Shown here: positions 1-10,397 of the stretch, one piece after another
How the letters are laid out: every line of letters starts with the position of its first letter
How positions within the stretch are numbered: the stretch's first letter is position 1
Assembly (NCBI RefSeq): GCF_010726955.1
Contig: NZ_AP022603.1
Location: forward strand, 2,170,001 to 2,234,000
Direction of reading: 5' to 3'
Source of the DNA: Mycolicibacterium fallax
Lineage (GTDB): Bacteria > Actinomycetota > Actinomycetes > Mycobacteriales > Mycobacteriaceae
DNA length: 64,000 nucleotides
Program-made: the position numbers and the translations under genes
Notes under the pieces: model-generated
The model's database searches: none
What the model saw: only the letters and a program-made list of their open reading frames with translations
Told to the model about the DNA's origin: nothing

Positions 1-384
1 TCCGGCCGGGGCACGGGTGATGTCGCGGACCCGGACGTCGGAGGGCAGGAAGCGGGCCAGCCGGCGGATCAGCGGAAGGAACTCGGCCTCCCCGCCCGGT
101 CGCGGCGTGCGCGGACGGCCGTGCCGCAGCGCGGATTCCGGTACGTCGACGTGCGCGACCTGACCGGTGGCGTGCACCCCGGCGTCGGTGCGACCGGCGG
201 CCCGCAGGATCACCGGCTGCCGAAACACCGTCGACAGCGCGTCCTCGATCACCCCGGCGACGGTGCGCTGCCCGGCCTGGGTGGCCCACCCGGCGAATTC
301 GGTTCCGTCGTAGGCGATGTCGAGCCGCAGCCGGACCGGTTCGCAAACACCGACATGCCCGCCACCGGTGTCGGTGACGGGCAT
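1..384 (-). CDS. truA: tRNA pseudouridine synthase A, 3' part missing
   Basis: The 128 visible N-terminal residues match TruA, which converts uridine to pseudouridine at positions 38-40 of the tRNA anticodon arm. The motif [10 protein letters not shown] is present, with the catalytic aspartate at about residue 67, and the TruA start [13 protein letters not shown] lies at about residues 21-33. The ATG at 384 is 16 bases downstream of the rplQ stop, so truA is the last visible gene of the alpha operon, as in other mycobacteria. The gene runs off the left edge of the window, so its C-terminal half cannot be judged. Confidence 0.93.
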   Translation of the reverse strand, partial: MPVTDTGGGHVGVCEPVRLRLDIAYDGTEFAGWATQAGQRTVAGVIEDALSTVFRQPVILRAAGRTDAGVHATGQVAHVDVPESALRHGRPRTPRPGGEAEFLPLIRRLARFLPSDVRVRDITRAPAG

Positions 385-400
385 GTCGGGTGTCTTACCG

Positions 401-937
401 CTACTTGGCAGCGTCATCCTCGGCGGGCGCGTCGGCCTCAGCCTCGGTGACCTCAGCCTCGGTGACCTCAGCCTCGGTGGCTTCAGCCTCGACGACCTCG
501 GGCTCGGCGGCCTCAGCCGCGGCGGCCTCAGCCTGCTTGGCGGCGGCACGTCGGGCACGGTCGGCCTCGGAGGTGACGGTCTTCTCCCGGACCAGCTCGA
601 TGACCGCCATCGGGGCGTTGTCGCCCTTGCGGTTCTCGACCTTGATGATCCGGGTGTAACCGCCGGCGCGGTCGGCGTAGAACGGCGCGATCTCCGCGAA
701 CAGGACGTGCACGATGTCCTTGTCGCGGATCTTCTTCATCACCTCACGACGGTTGTGCAGCGCACCCTTCTTGGCGTGGGTGATCAGCTTCTCCGCGTAC
801 GGCCGCAGCGCCCGGGCCTTCGGCTCGGTGGTGGTGATCCGGCCGTGCTCGAACAGCGCGGTGGCCAGGTTGGCCAGCAGCGCCTGCTGGTGCGAGGACG
901 ACCCGCCGAAACGGGCACCCTTGGTGGGCTTGGGCAT
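401..937 (-). CDS. rplQ: 50S ribosomal protein L17 with acidic C-terminal tail
   Basis: L17 is a large-subunit protein near the polypeptide exit tunnel. The 178-residue product starts [20 protein letters not shown] and has the conserved L17 core through about residue 120. The rest is an Ala/Glu-rich tail that includes repeated EVTEA units, visible in the DNA as a roughly 15-bp tandem repeat near 430-480. Long acidic tails on L17 are usual in mycobacteria, but the repeat makes the tail prone to length change. The gene follows rpoA after about 75 bases and precedes truA. Confidence 0.97.
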   Translation of the reverse strand: MPKPTKGARFGGSSSHQQALLANLATALFEHGRITTTEPKARALRPYAEKLITHAKKGALHNRREVMKKIRDKDIVHVLFAEIAPFYADRAGGYTRIIKVENRKGDNAPMAVIELVREKTVTSEADRARRAAAKQAEAAAAEAAEPEVVEAEATEAEVTEAEVTEAEADAPAEDDAAK

Positions 938-1012
938 TGCGACTATCTCCTAAATGGGGCCGGCCCCCGTATCAGGTAGGACCGGGACGGTGGGTTTGAA
1001 AACCCCGGTGGG

Positions 1013-2089
<1,077 letters not shown>

Positions 2090-2149
2090 CTATTTGATGC
2101 CGGTTGGGGTGGTCCCCCGCGGCACGTCGCCGCGGAGGACCCTCATCGG

Positions 2150-2755
2150 TTACTTCGAGTAGAGCTCAACGATCAGCTGCTCGGACAGCGGCACGCTGAT
2201 CTGCGCGCGCTCGGGCAGCTGGTGAACCAGGATGCGCTGACGCTCGCCGACGACCTGCAGCCAGCCCGGGATCGGGCGCTCACCGGCGGTTTCCCGCGCG
2301 ATGATGAACGGGTCGGTGTTCAGCGACTTGTCCCGCACATCGATGATGTCGTACTGCGACACCCGGTAGCTCGGGACGTCGACGCGCACGCCGTTGACGG
2401 TGAAGTGGCCGTGGCTGACCAGCTGACGGGCCATCCGCCGGGTACGGGCCAGGCCCGCGCGGTAGACGACGTTGTCCAGCCGGCTCTCCAGGATGCGCAG
2501 CAGGTTCTCGCCGGTCTTGCCCGGCTTGCGAACCGCTTCCTCGTAGTAGCGGCGGAACTGCTTCTCCATGACGCCGTAGGTGAAGCGAGCCTTCTGCTTC
2601 TCCTGCAGCTGCAGCCGGTATTCGCTCTCCTTGATCCGCGCGCGGCCGTGCTGGCCGGGCGGGTAGGGGCGCTTCTCGAACGACTGATCGCCGCCGACGA
2701 GGTCGACGCCGAGGCGGCGCGACTTGCGGGTGACGGGTCCGGTGTAACGAGCCAT
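2150..2755 (-). CDS. rpsD: 30S ribosomal protein S4
   Basis: S4 is a primary 16S rRNA-binding protein that starts 30S assembly and in many bacteria feeds back on its own operon. The 201-residue protein begins MARYTGPVTRKSRRLGVDL and holds the S4 RNA-binding domain at about residues 90-155 (SRLDNVVYRAGLARTRRMAR). It has no N-terminal Cys cluster, so it is the zinc-free form. It sits 21 bases downstream of rpsK and 84 bases upstream of rpoA. Confidence 0.98.
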   Translation of the reverse strand: MARYTGPVTRKSRRLGVDLVGGDQSFEKRPYPPGQHGRARIKESEYRLQLQEKQKARFTYGVMEKQFRRYYEEAVRKPGKTGENLLRILESRLDNVVYRAGLARTRRMARQLVSHGHFTVNGVRVDVPSYRVSQYDIIDVRDKSLNTDPFIIARETAGERPIPGWLQVVGERQRILVHQLPERAQISVPLSEQLIVELYSK

Positions 2756-2776
2756 CTTTCTAAATCCTCCCTAGCC

Positions 2777-3193
2777 CTAGACCCGGCGCCGCTTGGGCGG
2801 ACGGCAACCGTTGTGCGGCTGCGGGGTGACGTCGGAGATCTGACCGACCTCGAGGCCGGCGGCCTGCAGCGAACGGATGGCGGTTTCACGGCCCGAACCC
2901 GGGCCCTTGACGAACACGTCGACCTTCTTGACGCCGTGCTCCTGCGCCTTGCGGGCGGCGTTCTCGGCGGCCAGCTGGGCGGCGAACGGGGTCGACTTAC
3001 GCGAACCCTTGAATCCCACGTGACCCGAGGAGGCCCACGCGATCACGTTGCCCTGGGGGTCGGTGATCGAAACGATGGTGTTGTTGAAGGTGCTCTTGAT
3101 GTGAGCGGCACCGTGCGGAACGTTCTTCTTTTCCTTGCGCCGCGTGGTGGTCTTGCCGCGCTTGGCGGTGGCGGCTTTCTTCTGCGGGGGCAT
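2777..3193 (-). CDS. rpsK: 30S ribosomal protein S11
   Basis: S11 forms part of the 30S platform near the 3' end of 16S rRNA. The 138-residue product from the ATG at 3193 begins [20 protein letters not shown] and ends with the S11 signature [15 protein letters not shown]. The frame stays open further upstream into rpsM, but that extension is an antisense-like artefact. The chosen start lies four bases after the rpsM stop, which suggests translational coupling. Confidence 0.97.
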   Translation of the reverse strand: MPPQKKAATAKRGKTTTRRKEKKNVPHGAAHIKSTFNNTIVSITDPQGNVIAWASSGHVGFKGSRKSTPFAAQLAAENAARKAQEHGVKKVDVFVKGPGSGRETAIRSLQAAGLEVGQISDVTPQPHNGCRPPKRRRV

Positions 3194-3197
3194 CTGC

Positions 3198-3572
3198 TTA
3201 CCTGGCCTTCTTCTTGCCGGCGATGGTGCGCTTCGGGCCCTTGCGGGTGCGCGCGTTGGTCTTGGTCCGCTGGCCGCGCACCGGCAGGCCGCGACGGTGC
3301 CGCAGGCCCTGGTAGCAGCCGATCTCGATCTTGCGGCGAATGTCGGCCTGCACCTCGCGGCGCAGATCACCCTCCACCTTGAGGTTGCCCTCGATGTAGT
3401 CGCGCAGCTGGGTCACCTGATCGTCGGTCAGGTCCTTGCTGCGCTGGTCCCGGTCGATGCCGGTCGCATCCAGGATCTCCTGGGAGCGGGTACGGCCGAT
3501 GCCGTAGATGTAGGTCAGCGCGATCTCCATGCGCTTATCGCGCGGGAGGTCGACGCCCATGAGACGTGCCAT
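3198..3572 (-). CDS. rpsM: 30S ribosomal protein S13
   Basis: S13 sits in the head of the small subunit and makes bridges to the 50S subunit and the P-site tRNA. The protein has 124 residues, the usual length, starting [19 protein letters not shown] with the basic tail [15 protein letters not shown] near the C-terminus. It is followed four bases later by rpsK. About 200 bases of non-coding spacer separate it from rpmJ upstream. Confidence 0.98.
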   Translation of the reverse strand: MARLMGVDLPRDKRMEIALTYIYGIGRTRSQEILDATGIDRDQRSKDLTDDQVTQLRDYIEGNLKVEGDLRREVQADIRRKIEIGCYQGLRHRRGLPVRGQRTKTNARTRKGPKRTIAGKKKAR

Positions 3573-3692
3573 GTGGCAGTTTTCCTTCTTCAGTGCGGAG
3601 GTCTGGTCCCAGCCCGTTCCCTGATGGGGCCCGGCCTCCGTGCCGGGCGTTGTCGGGCGGCCAATCCGCCCGGTGGTGCTGGGAGTTCATCG

Positions 3693-3738
3693 TTGAGTTG
3701 TCGGTATTGAGTTGTGGGTACTGCGATGTGGGTACTGC
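3693..3738. repeat. Imperfect tandem repeat in the rpmJ-rpsM spacer
   Basis: Three degenerate units lie head to tail: TTGAGTTGTCGGTA, TTGAGTTGTGGGTACTG and CGATGTGGGTACTG. The repeat is inside the roughly 200-base spacer between rpmJ and rpsM, which is transcribed as part of the alpha operon and has no reading frame I can support. It may be replication slippage or part of an RNA structure in the rpsM leader. Confidence 0.55.
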
Positions 3739-3769
3739 TGACGCCGGCCCGCGGGCAGGCGCCGATCTG

Positions 3770-3883
3770 CTAACCCTGCCGCTGCTTGTGGCGGGGATCG
3801 GAGCAGATCACCATGACCCGCCCATGCCGGCGGATCACCCTGCACTTGTCGCAGATCGGCTTGACGCTCGGGTTCACCTTCAC
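3770..3883 (-). CDS. rpmJ: 50S ribosomal protein L36, zinc-binding form
   Basis: This short gene translates to 37 residues beginning with a GTG start and reading [20 protein letters not shown], with a C-terminal part ending PRHKQRQG. Two cysteines in CDKC, a third in ICSDP and a histidine in PRHKQ form the zinc site, so it is the zinc-containing (C+) L36. L36 is the smallest 50S protein and binds 23S rRNA. Its place between infA and rpsM is the standard one. Confidence 0.95.
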
Positions 3884-3967
3884 GGCTGTTCGATCCTTTG
3901 GGGTCTCGGGCGCCACGGACGGAGCCGTCCGCGGCGCGGGGTTTCGGTTGTGTGTGACCGGCGGGTG

Positions 3968-4189
3968 CTACTTGTAGCGGTAGACGATGCGACCGCGGGA
4001 CAGGTCATAGGGCGAGAGCTCCACGACCACGCGGTCCTCGGGCAGGATGCGGATGTAGTGCTGCCGCATCTTGCCGCTGATGTGGGCGAGCACCTTGTGT
4101 CCGTTCTCCAGCTCAATGCGGAACATCGCATTGGGCAGGGGCTCGATCACGCGGCCCTCAACCTCGATGGCGCCCTCTTTCTTGGCCAT
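3968..4189 (-). CDS. infA: Translation initiation factor IF-1
   Basis: IF-1 occupies the ribosomal A site during initiation. The 73-residue product is one S1/OB-fold domain, beginning [20 protein letters not shown] and ending [10 protein letters not shown], a near-universal sequence. It is the first gene of this operon segment, transcribed towards rpmJ (84-base gap). Confidence 0.98.
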   Translation of the reverse strand: MAKKEGAIEVEGRVIEPLPNAMFRIELENGHKVLAHISGKMRQHYIRILPEDRVVVELSPYDLSRGRIVYRYK

Positions 4190-4279
4190 GCTTACTGACG
4201 ATCCTGTCGCTCGGTTTCGTGTCTGCGCTGTGTCACTGCACCTGTCTGGCGGCAGCCAACACTCCGACTAAAACGTGGG

Positions 4280-4307
4280 ATCCTAACTGGGCATACCGCC
4301 ATGCGAA
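4280..4307 (-). promoter_or_regulatory. Candidate promoter of the infA-rpmJ-rpsM operon
   Basis: On the minus strand, TTCGCA (4302-4307) and TAGGAT (4280-4285) are 16 bases apart, matching a SigA-type -35 and a TANNNT -10. Transcription would start near 4272, about 80 bases upstream of infA. It lies in the 298-base divergent region between infA and the NfeD gene, where I see no other gene. Confidence 0.4.
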
Positions 4308-4487
4308 GAAAACACGCAAAAAAGCCGGCGCGATGGCCGCACCGTCTGCCCACGATACCCGCTGCGAGGCCAGGCACCAAAACCGCGCGGAACCCGCCGG
4401 CCGCCGGCAAATCTGCCGCTCTCCACCACGCCCCGGCGCTGCCACAATGGAATCCGCGGGGCCGGCCCGCGCCCGGGAGAGGAAGCT

Positions 4488-4994
4488 GTGACCGCAGCAT
4501 ATGTGGCGATGTTCGCCGTCGGGGCGATCGCGGTCCTGACCGCACTGCTGCTCACCGACTTCGATCTCGGCGCGCACCACGACGGGCTGCCGTTTTTGAG
4601 CCTGACCGGGCTGTCGGCCGGCCTGATCGGCGCGGGCACCGGCGGCCTGATCAGCAGCTGGGCCGGGCTGCCCGCGGTGGGCGCGGGCGCCGTCGCGCTC
4701 GGTTGCGGCGTCACGCTGATGGCCGCCTTCCAGTACCTGCTGCTGCCGTATCTGCGCAGGCAGGAGGGCAATTCCCACCGCGGCCGGGCGGACTACATCG
4801 GCCGGCTGGGCACCGTCACCCTGGAGGTGGCCCCCGGCGGCTGGGGCGAGGTCACCTTCCTCGACGCCGACGGCAACCGGGTGCACGCCCGGGCCGTCAC
4901 CGCCGAACCCGCACCGCTGGCCAAGTCCACCCGGATCTACATCGCCGACGTCGACGCCGACGTCGTGCACGTCGTCGCTGTCCCCGAGTCCTGA
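4488..4994 (+). CDS. NfeD-like membrane protein
   Basis: The 168-residue protein has three hydrophobic segments (about residues 3-22, 37-58 and 63-88) and a soluble C-terminal part (about 100-168) with the alternating glycine/valine pattern of the OB-fold found at the end of NfeD proteins. NfeD proteins typically pair with flotillin/SPFH proteins in membrane microdomains, and such a gene follows 61 bases downstream. The GTG start is preceded by GAGAGGAAG. Assignment rests on topology, size and neighbour; the exact family should be confirmed by profile search. Confidence 0.7.
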   Translation: MTAAYVAMFAVGAIAVLTALLLTDFDLGAHHDGLPFLSLTGLSAGLIGAGTGGLISSWAGLPAVGAGAVALGCGVTLMAAFQYLLLPYLRRQEGNSHRGRADYIGRLGTVTLEVAPGGWGEVTFLDADGNRVHARAVTAEPAPLAKSTRIYIADVDADVVHVVAVPES

Positions 4995-5055
4995 CCCCCA
5001 GTCCTAGCGCTCCCGAGTCCAAGCACCCCCGAGTCCTGCCGAGAAAGGCCCCCGC

Positions 5056-6588
5056 TTGTCCACCCTGCTGATCGTCGTCATCGCCGTGCTGGCCGTCCTG
5101 CTGCTGGTCGCGCTGCCCATCGTGTACGTGAAGAACTACATCAAGGTGCCGCCCAACGAGGTCGCGGTGTTCACCGGCCGCGGCACCCCGAAGGTGGTGC
5201 GCGGCGGCGCGCGGTTCCGGATGCCGGGCATCGAACGCGTCGACATCATGAGCCTGGAGCCGTTCAACGTCAGCATCAACCTGCAGAACGCGCTGAGCAA
5301 CAACGGGGTGCCGGTCAACGTCGAGGCCGTCGGCCTGGTCCGGATCGGCTCGGCCGATGAGGCCGTGCAGACCGCGGTGCAACGCTTCCTGACCTCCGAC
5401 CTGGCCGAGCTGCAGCGCCAGATCAACGAAATCCTGGCCGGCAGCCTGCGCGGCATCACCGCGACCATGACCGTCGAGGACCTGAACTCCAACCGCGACT
5501 CGCTGGCCCGCAGCGTGGTGGAGGAGGCGGGCACCGACCTCGCCCGGATCGGCATGGAGGTCGACGTGCTCAAGATCGCCGGCATCTCCGACCGCAACGG
5601 CTACCTGGAATCCCTGGGCCAGCGCCGGATCGCCGAGGTCAAGCGCGACGCCACCGTCGGCACCGCCGAGGCCGAGCGGGACGCCCAGATCCAGTCCGCC
5701 AAGGCCCGCCAGGAGGGCTCGATCGCCCAGGCCGAGGCCGACACCGCGATCGCCACCGCCAACCAGCGCCGCGACGTGGAACTGGCCCGGTTGCGCGCGC
5801 AGACCGAGGCGGAGAACGCCCAGGCCGATCAGGCCGGGCCGCTGGCCAATGCGCGGGCCCAGAAGGACGTCGGCATCGCCGTCGAGCAGGCCGAGGCCGC
5901 CCGGGTGCAGGCCCGCATCGAGGTCGAGCAGCGCCGCAGCGAGCAGGCCCAGGCCGCGCTGGCGGCCGACGTGATCGCCCCGGCCGAGGCGCAGCGCCAG
6001 GCCGACGTGAAGCTGGCCGAGGGCCGGCGGCAGGCCGCGATTCTGGCCGCCGAGGCATCGGCCGCGGCCGCCCGCCAGGCCGGCGAGGCCGAGGCCGACG
6101 CCCGCAAGGCCGCCGCCGACGCGCTGCGGGTGGAACGTCAGGCTCAGGCCGACGGCACCCGGGCCGAACTGCTGGCCCAGGCCGAGGGCACCAAGGCGGA
6201 GCTGACCGCCAAGGCCGACGGCACCAAGGCCGAGCTGATGGCCGAGGCCGACGGCATCAAGGCCCGGCTGTTCGCCGAGGCGGAGGGCAAGAAGGAGGTC
6301 GCCGCGGCGCTGAACAGCTTCAGCCCGGAGGCCGCCCGGCTGCAGACGCTGCCGGACGTACTCAACTCCGTGGTCAAGGCGACCGAGGCCGCCGCGTCGC
6401 CGCTGTCCTCCATCGACCGGCTGTCCATCATCGGCGGGTCGGCCGACGCCCAGGCCGGAATCGCCGGCCTGCTCGGGGTCAGCCCGCTGGCGGTCGCGAA
6501 CATCGTGGAGGCGCTGAAGTCCTCGGGCATCGATCTGGCCGCGCTGCTGGGCCGGCCGTCGAACCCGGAGCCCGGCCCGGCCGACTGA
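5056..6588 (+). CDS. Flotillin-like SPFH-domain protein
   Basis: Flotillins scaffold ordered membrane regions. This 510-residue protein has one N-terminal membrane segment (about 2-26), an SPFH/band-7 domain (about 27-190, with PPNEVAVFTGRGTPKVVRGG and a DLARIGMEVDVLKI stretch), then a long Ala/Glu/Gln-rich coiled coil (about 190-425) and a hydrophobic C-terminal end. The coil contains a tandem unit of the type ADGTKAEL repeated around residues 375-405. The start is TTG with GAGAAAGG upstream. It probably forms an operon with the NfeD gene. Confidence 0.85.
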   Translation: MSTLLIVVIAVLAVLLLVALPIVYVKNYIKVPPNEVAVFTGRGTPKVVRGGARFRMPGIERVDIMSLEPFNVSINLQNALSNNGVPVNVEAVGLVRIGSADEAVQTAVQRFLTSDLAELQRQINEILAGSLRGITATMTVEDLNSNRDSLARSVVEEAGTDLARIGMEVDVLKIAGISDRNGYLESLGQRRIAEVKRDATVGTAEAERDAQIQSAKARQEGSIAQAEADTAIATANQRRDVELARLRAQTEAENAQADQAGPLANARAQKDVGIAVEQAEAARVQARIEVEQRRSEQAQAALAADVIAPAEAQRQADVKLAEGRRQAAILAAEASAAAARQAGEAEADARKAAADALRVERQAQADGTRAELLAQAEGTKAELTAKADGTKAELMAEADGIKARLFAEAEGKKEVAAALNSFSPEAARLQTLPDVLNSVVKATEAAASPLSSIDRLSIIGGSADAQAGIAGLLGVSPLAVANIVEALKSSGIDLAALLGRPSNPEPGPAD

Positions 6589-6760
6589 GCGGCCGGGCGC
6601 TGCTCACAGCAGGTGGCCCCTCTCGGTCGGCCGCCGGATCGTCGCGCAGGGCCAGCAGTCGGCCACAGTGCCCGGAAACCGACACTGGTGCACCGTGGCC
6701 GCAACCGGCGGGCCCGCCGACGCCAACTCACTCCCCGGGGCATCACCGGCCCGAGCCCGC
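6589..6760. other. Intergenic spacer left of 13E12 copy 1
   Basis: These 172 bases after the flotillin stop contain no reading frame I can support and no clear terminator. The right edge is the exact point where identity with the second 13E12 copy begins. Confidence 0.5.
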
Positions 6761-6771
6761 CCGCATTCTTA

Positions 6772-6787
6772 TCGAACATTTATTCGA
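6772..6787 (+). promoter_or_regulatory. LexA (SOS) box upstream of 13E12 copy 1
   Basis: TCGAACATTTATTCGA matches the mycobacterial SOS box TCGAAC-N4-GTTCGA at 11 of 12 defined positions. A weaker second element, TCGAAC followed by ATATAGGCGA, lies at 6823-6838. LexA control of some 13E12-family genes is established in M. tuberculosis. Here the site lies about 200 bases before the ATG. Confidence 0.75.
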
Positions 6788-6983
6788 TCAGGGTCTTGCG
6801 CTCTTGTGTCGACGGAGTACTCTCGAACATATAGGCGAATAAACCCTCGCCACCGCGTACCCCACCGCCCGACCCGACACGGGTCGAGCACCGACAGGCT
6901 CCCCCACCGAGCCGACTCACGTATCCACCCTCGATCGCATCCCCGCCCCGGGATGCATCCGCTGGGAAGTACCGGTACCCGCC

Positions 6984-8375
6984 ATGACCAACCCCCACCC
7001 CGCCGGCGGCCTCGACGCCGTCATCGCCGGACTCGACGCCTTCATCAACACCCTGATCGACCAGCTCGCCCCGACCCCGGCCACCGGGAACGACGACGAC
7101 GGCGGCCGATCCCTGTTCCAGCTGCTGCACACCGCGTCTTCGACGACACCCACCTGCTGACCGTGCTCAAATCCGCGGTCACCCTCACCAACCTGACCAC
7201 CCACCTGATCGCCACAGCAACCGCGGCCTGCGAACGCGCCGGCGTCCCCGCCCGCCAACACGCCCGCCACGGCGCCGACCTGCTCACAACCTCGCCCTCA
7301 CCCCGGCGCCGCCCACCGCTACACCCGCGTCGGACGCGCCGCCGTCCTACTGCCCGCCACCACCCGGCTCCAACGCCTCGGCGCCATCAGCATCGAACTC
7401 GCCGACGCCATCGGCAAAGGCCTGACCCACATCGAGCGCCGCACCGAACTCACCGACGACGACCGCACCCGGATCGAACAACAACTGCTCACCCAAACCA
7501 CCCCGGCCACCGTGGCCAACAAAGCCCGCCACATCGCCATCGCCCGAACCCCCGGCCCCGGCCAACCCGGCGCACCCACAATCCCCGCCGCCGAAAACAC
7601 CGACCTCAACGACATGACCCTGACCCAAAACGACGAAGGCCGCATCACCGCCACCCTCGACCTCGACGTCCTGACCGGCGAAGAACTCACCACCGCCCTC
7701 GCCCCGCTGACCCGGCCCATCCCCCAACCCGACGGCACCCCCGACCCCCGCCCCGCACCACAACGCCGCGCCGACGCCCTCGGCCACGTCATCCGCCACT
7801 ACCTACACGGCTACCAGCGCCCCACCTCCGGCGGCGTCCTACCCCACGTCACCCTCATCCGGCCCCCCACCACCGCCTTCGGCCAACCGACCCCAACACC
7901 CACCGGAACCGCGACCGAAGTCGACTTCCTCGCCTTCACCGGCCCCATCAGCTGCCACACCGCCGACCTGATCACCTGCGACTGCACCCTCGACACCGCC
8001 CACCTCGACCACAACGGCGTCCCGCTGGACATCGGCCGCAGCAAACGCCTCTTCACCCCAGAAATCCGCAAAGCCCTCGGCCTGCGCGACCAAGGCTGCG
8101 CCTTCCCCGGCTGCGGACGCCCCATCGCCTGGTGCGACGCCCACCACATCCACCACTGGCACGCCGACCACGGCCACACCTGCCTCGACAACGGCGTCCT
8201 ACTCTGCCGCCACCACCACACCCTCATCCACCACACCGACTGGCAGATCTACCTCGGCCCCGACCGACACCCCTGGTTCATCCCACCCACCGACCCCAAA
8301 CACCCCAACCGACCACCAGAGCACCTACGCTCCCACGCCCGCCGCACCCTCACCACAGAATCCGCCGCCGCATAA
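6984..8375 (+). pseudogene. Frameshifted 13E12 family (DUF222/HNH) gene
   Basis: The frame opens MTNPHPAGGLDAVIAGLDAF like the intact copy at 29298, but three deletions relative to that copy break it: 7 bases at about 7130 (between short CACACC repeats), 1 base at about 7291 and 1 base at about 7303. After the first deletion the frame meets TGA at 7158-7160, leaving 58 residues. The deletions sum to nine, so the distal part is back in the original frame. An open GTG-started part from 7512 still holds the full HNH region (CAFPGCGRPIAWCDAHHIHH). That fragment could be translated alone, but the full-length protein cannot be made. Confidence 0.9.
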
Positions 8376-8432
8376 CCAGCAGCAAACACCGTCGCCAAAC
8401 ACGCAGCTTGACAACTACACAGCGGAAAATAC

Positions 8433-8477
8433 GGCGGGCGCCGGCCCACCCTGAAAGGAATCGGACCGGCACCCGCC
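8433..8477 (+). terminator. Large stem-loop at the right end of 13E12 copy 1
   Basis: GGCGGGCGCCGG (8433-8444) pairs with CCGGCACCCGCC (8466-8477) at 11 of 12 positions around a 21-base loop. It lies 57 bases after the 13E12 stop and 40 bases before rmlB. It has no T-tract, so it could be a weak mycobacterial-style terminator or a structural end of the repeat. The same structure exists in copy 2. Confidence 0.5.
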
Positions 8478-8508
8478 ACGACGCCAGGGCCGCCCGGCCG
8501 AGCGATAG

Positions 8509-9516
<1,008 letters not shown>

Positions 9517-10125
9517 ATGGCATTCCGCGAACTGGCGGTCCCGGGGGCCTGGGAACTCGTCCCGACCGTGCACGACGACGACCGCGGCAGCTTCTTCGAG
9601 TGGTTCACCGACGCCGAGTTCACCGCGATGACCGGGCACCGGCTGGACCTGGCGCAGGCCAACTGCTCGAGCTCCTCGGCCGGGGTGCTGCGCGGGCTGC
9701 ACTTCGCCCAGACCCCGCCGGGGCAGGCCAAGTACGTCGGCTGCCTGCGCGGTTCGGTGTACGACGTGGTCGTCGACGTCCGGGTCGGCTCACCCAGCTA
9801 CGGGCACTGGGACGCGGTGACCCTGTCGGCCCAGCGGCACAACTCGGTGTACCTGGCCGAGGGGCTCGCGCACGGATTCCTGGCCCTGGAGGACGACGCG
9901 ACGGTGGTCTACCTGTGTTCGGCGGGCTACTCCCCCGGCCGCGAGCACACCATCAGCGCCACCGATCCGGCCATCGGGATCCGCTGGCCCGACACCGTGT
10001 TCGGCGCGGTGCACCTGCAGTCCGATCGGGACCGGGACGCCCCGACGCTGGCGCAGGTCGCCGCGGCCGGGCTGCTGCCGGACTGGGCGCAGACCCGGGC
10101 GTACATCGAGGGCCTGGGCCGGTGA
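9517..10125 (+). CDS. rmlC: dTDP-4-dehydrorhamnose 3,5-epimerase
   Basis: RmlC epimerises C3 and C5 of dTDP-4-keto-6-deoxyglucose, the third rhamnose step. The 202-residue product has the cupin-type RmlC core with LRGLHFAQTPPGQAKYVGC (about residues 58-76; the His is catalytic), YDVVVDVRVGSPSYG and a Tyr in the NSVYLAEGLAHGF segment. It begins on the base after the rmlB stop, so the two are translationally coupled. Confidence 0.96.
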   Translation: MAFRELAVPGAWELVPTVHDDDRGSFFEWFTDAEFTAMTGHRLDLAQANCSSSSAGVLRGLHFAQTPPGQAKYVGCLRGSVYDVVVDVRVGSPSYGHWDAVTLSAQRHNSVYLAEGLAHGFLALEDDATVVYLCSAGYSPGREHTISATDPAIGIRWPDTVFGAVHLQSDRDRDAPTLAQVAAAGLLPDWAQTRAYIEGLGR

Positions 10126-10277
10126 GACGGCCGCCGGCGCCGTCGGTGGCAGCACTGCTCCGGGACGCCTGCGGCCCGCTCGCCGAAGCGCTGGGCCAAC
10201 ACTCCGACGCCGAGGTCCGCGACGTCCGCCGCGGCAACGGGCCGTTCGGACCGCTGCCCGGACCGTTCCAGCGGTGA
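10122..10277 (+). CDS. Small hypothetical protein after rmlC
   Basis: A GTG overlapping the rmlC stop in a GTGA junction opens a 51-residue frame beginning MRRPPAPSVAALLRDACGPL and ending GPFGPLPGPFQR. The four-base overlap is the coupling pattern used by other gene pairs here, which is the main argument that it is real. I recognise no domain and cannot assign a function. It may equally be a chance open frame in GC-rich DNA. Confidence 0.35.
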   Translation: MRRPPAPSVAALLRDACGPLAEALGQHSDAEVRDVRRGNGPFGPLPGPFQR

Positions 10278-10304
10278 CGACCGGGGGTCAGACCCTTGCG
10301 CAAG

Positions 10305-10351
10305 ATACTTGCACGTCCTACCATTATTCCGTTACTAGGACATCCAAGTAT
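10305..10351. promoter_or_regulatory. Long inverted repeat upstream of mmsA
   Basis: ATACTTGCACGTCCTA (10305-10320) and TAGGACATCCAAGTAT (10336-10351) are inverted repeats matching at 14 of 16 positions around a 15-base spacer. A possible promoter, TTGCAC-N17-TTACTA, lies within it. A second small palindrome, GCAAG-ATA-CTTGC, overlaps its left arm (10300-10312). The arrangement looks like a repressor operator for the mmsA operon, 47 bases before the ATG. An RNA hairpin is the alternative. Confidence 0.65.
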
Positions 10352-10397
10352 TTCCCAACAGCAACTCCCAAACGCAGCTAAGAACCAGGACACCACC

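Larger units (their letters stand above)
6761..8502 (+). repeat. 13E12-type repeat, copy 1
   Basis: A 1,742-base block starting CCGCATTCTT and ending GGCCGCCCGGCCGAG is nearly identical to the block at 29075-30825. It includes upstream regulatory sequence, the whole 13E12 frame and about 125 bases after the stop. The two copies differ by a few substitutions and three small deletions in copy 1. I see no terminal inverted repeats and no obvious target duplications. In M. tuberculosis, REP13E12 elements are known dispersed repeats and phage phiRv1 integration targets. Confidence 0.9.

Noticed and set aside
423..490. Short tandem repeat considered as CRISPR-like
   Set aside because: It is the coding repeat of the L17 acidic tail without spacers.
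6761..8502. Insertion sequence or transposon identity for the 13E12 block
   Set aside because: No terminal inverted repeats, target duplications or transposase motif were found; it is better called a dispersed repeat.
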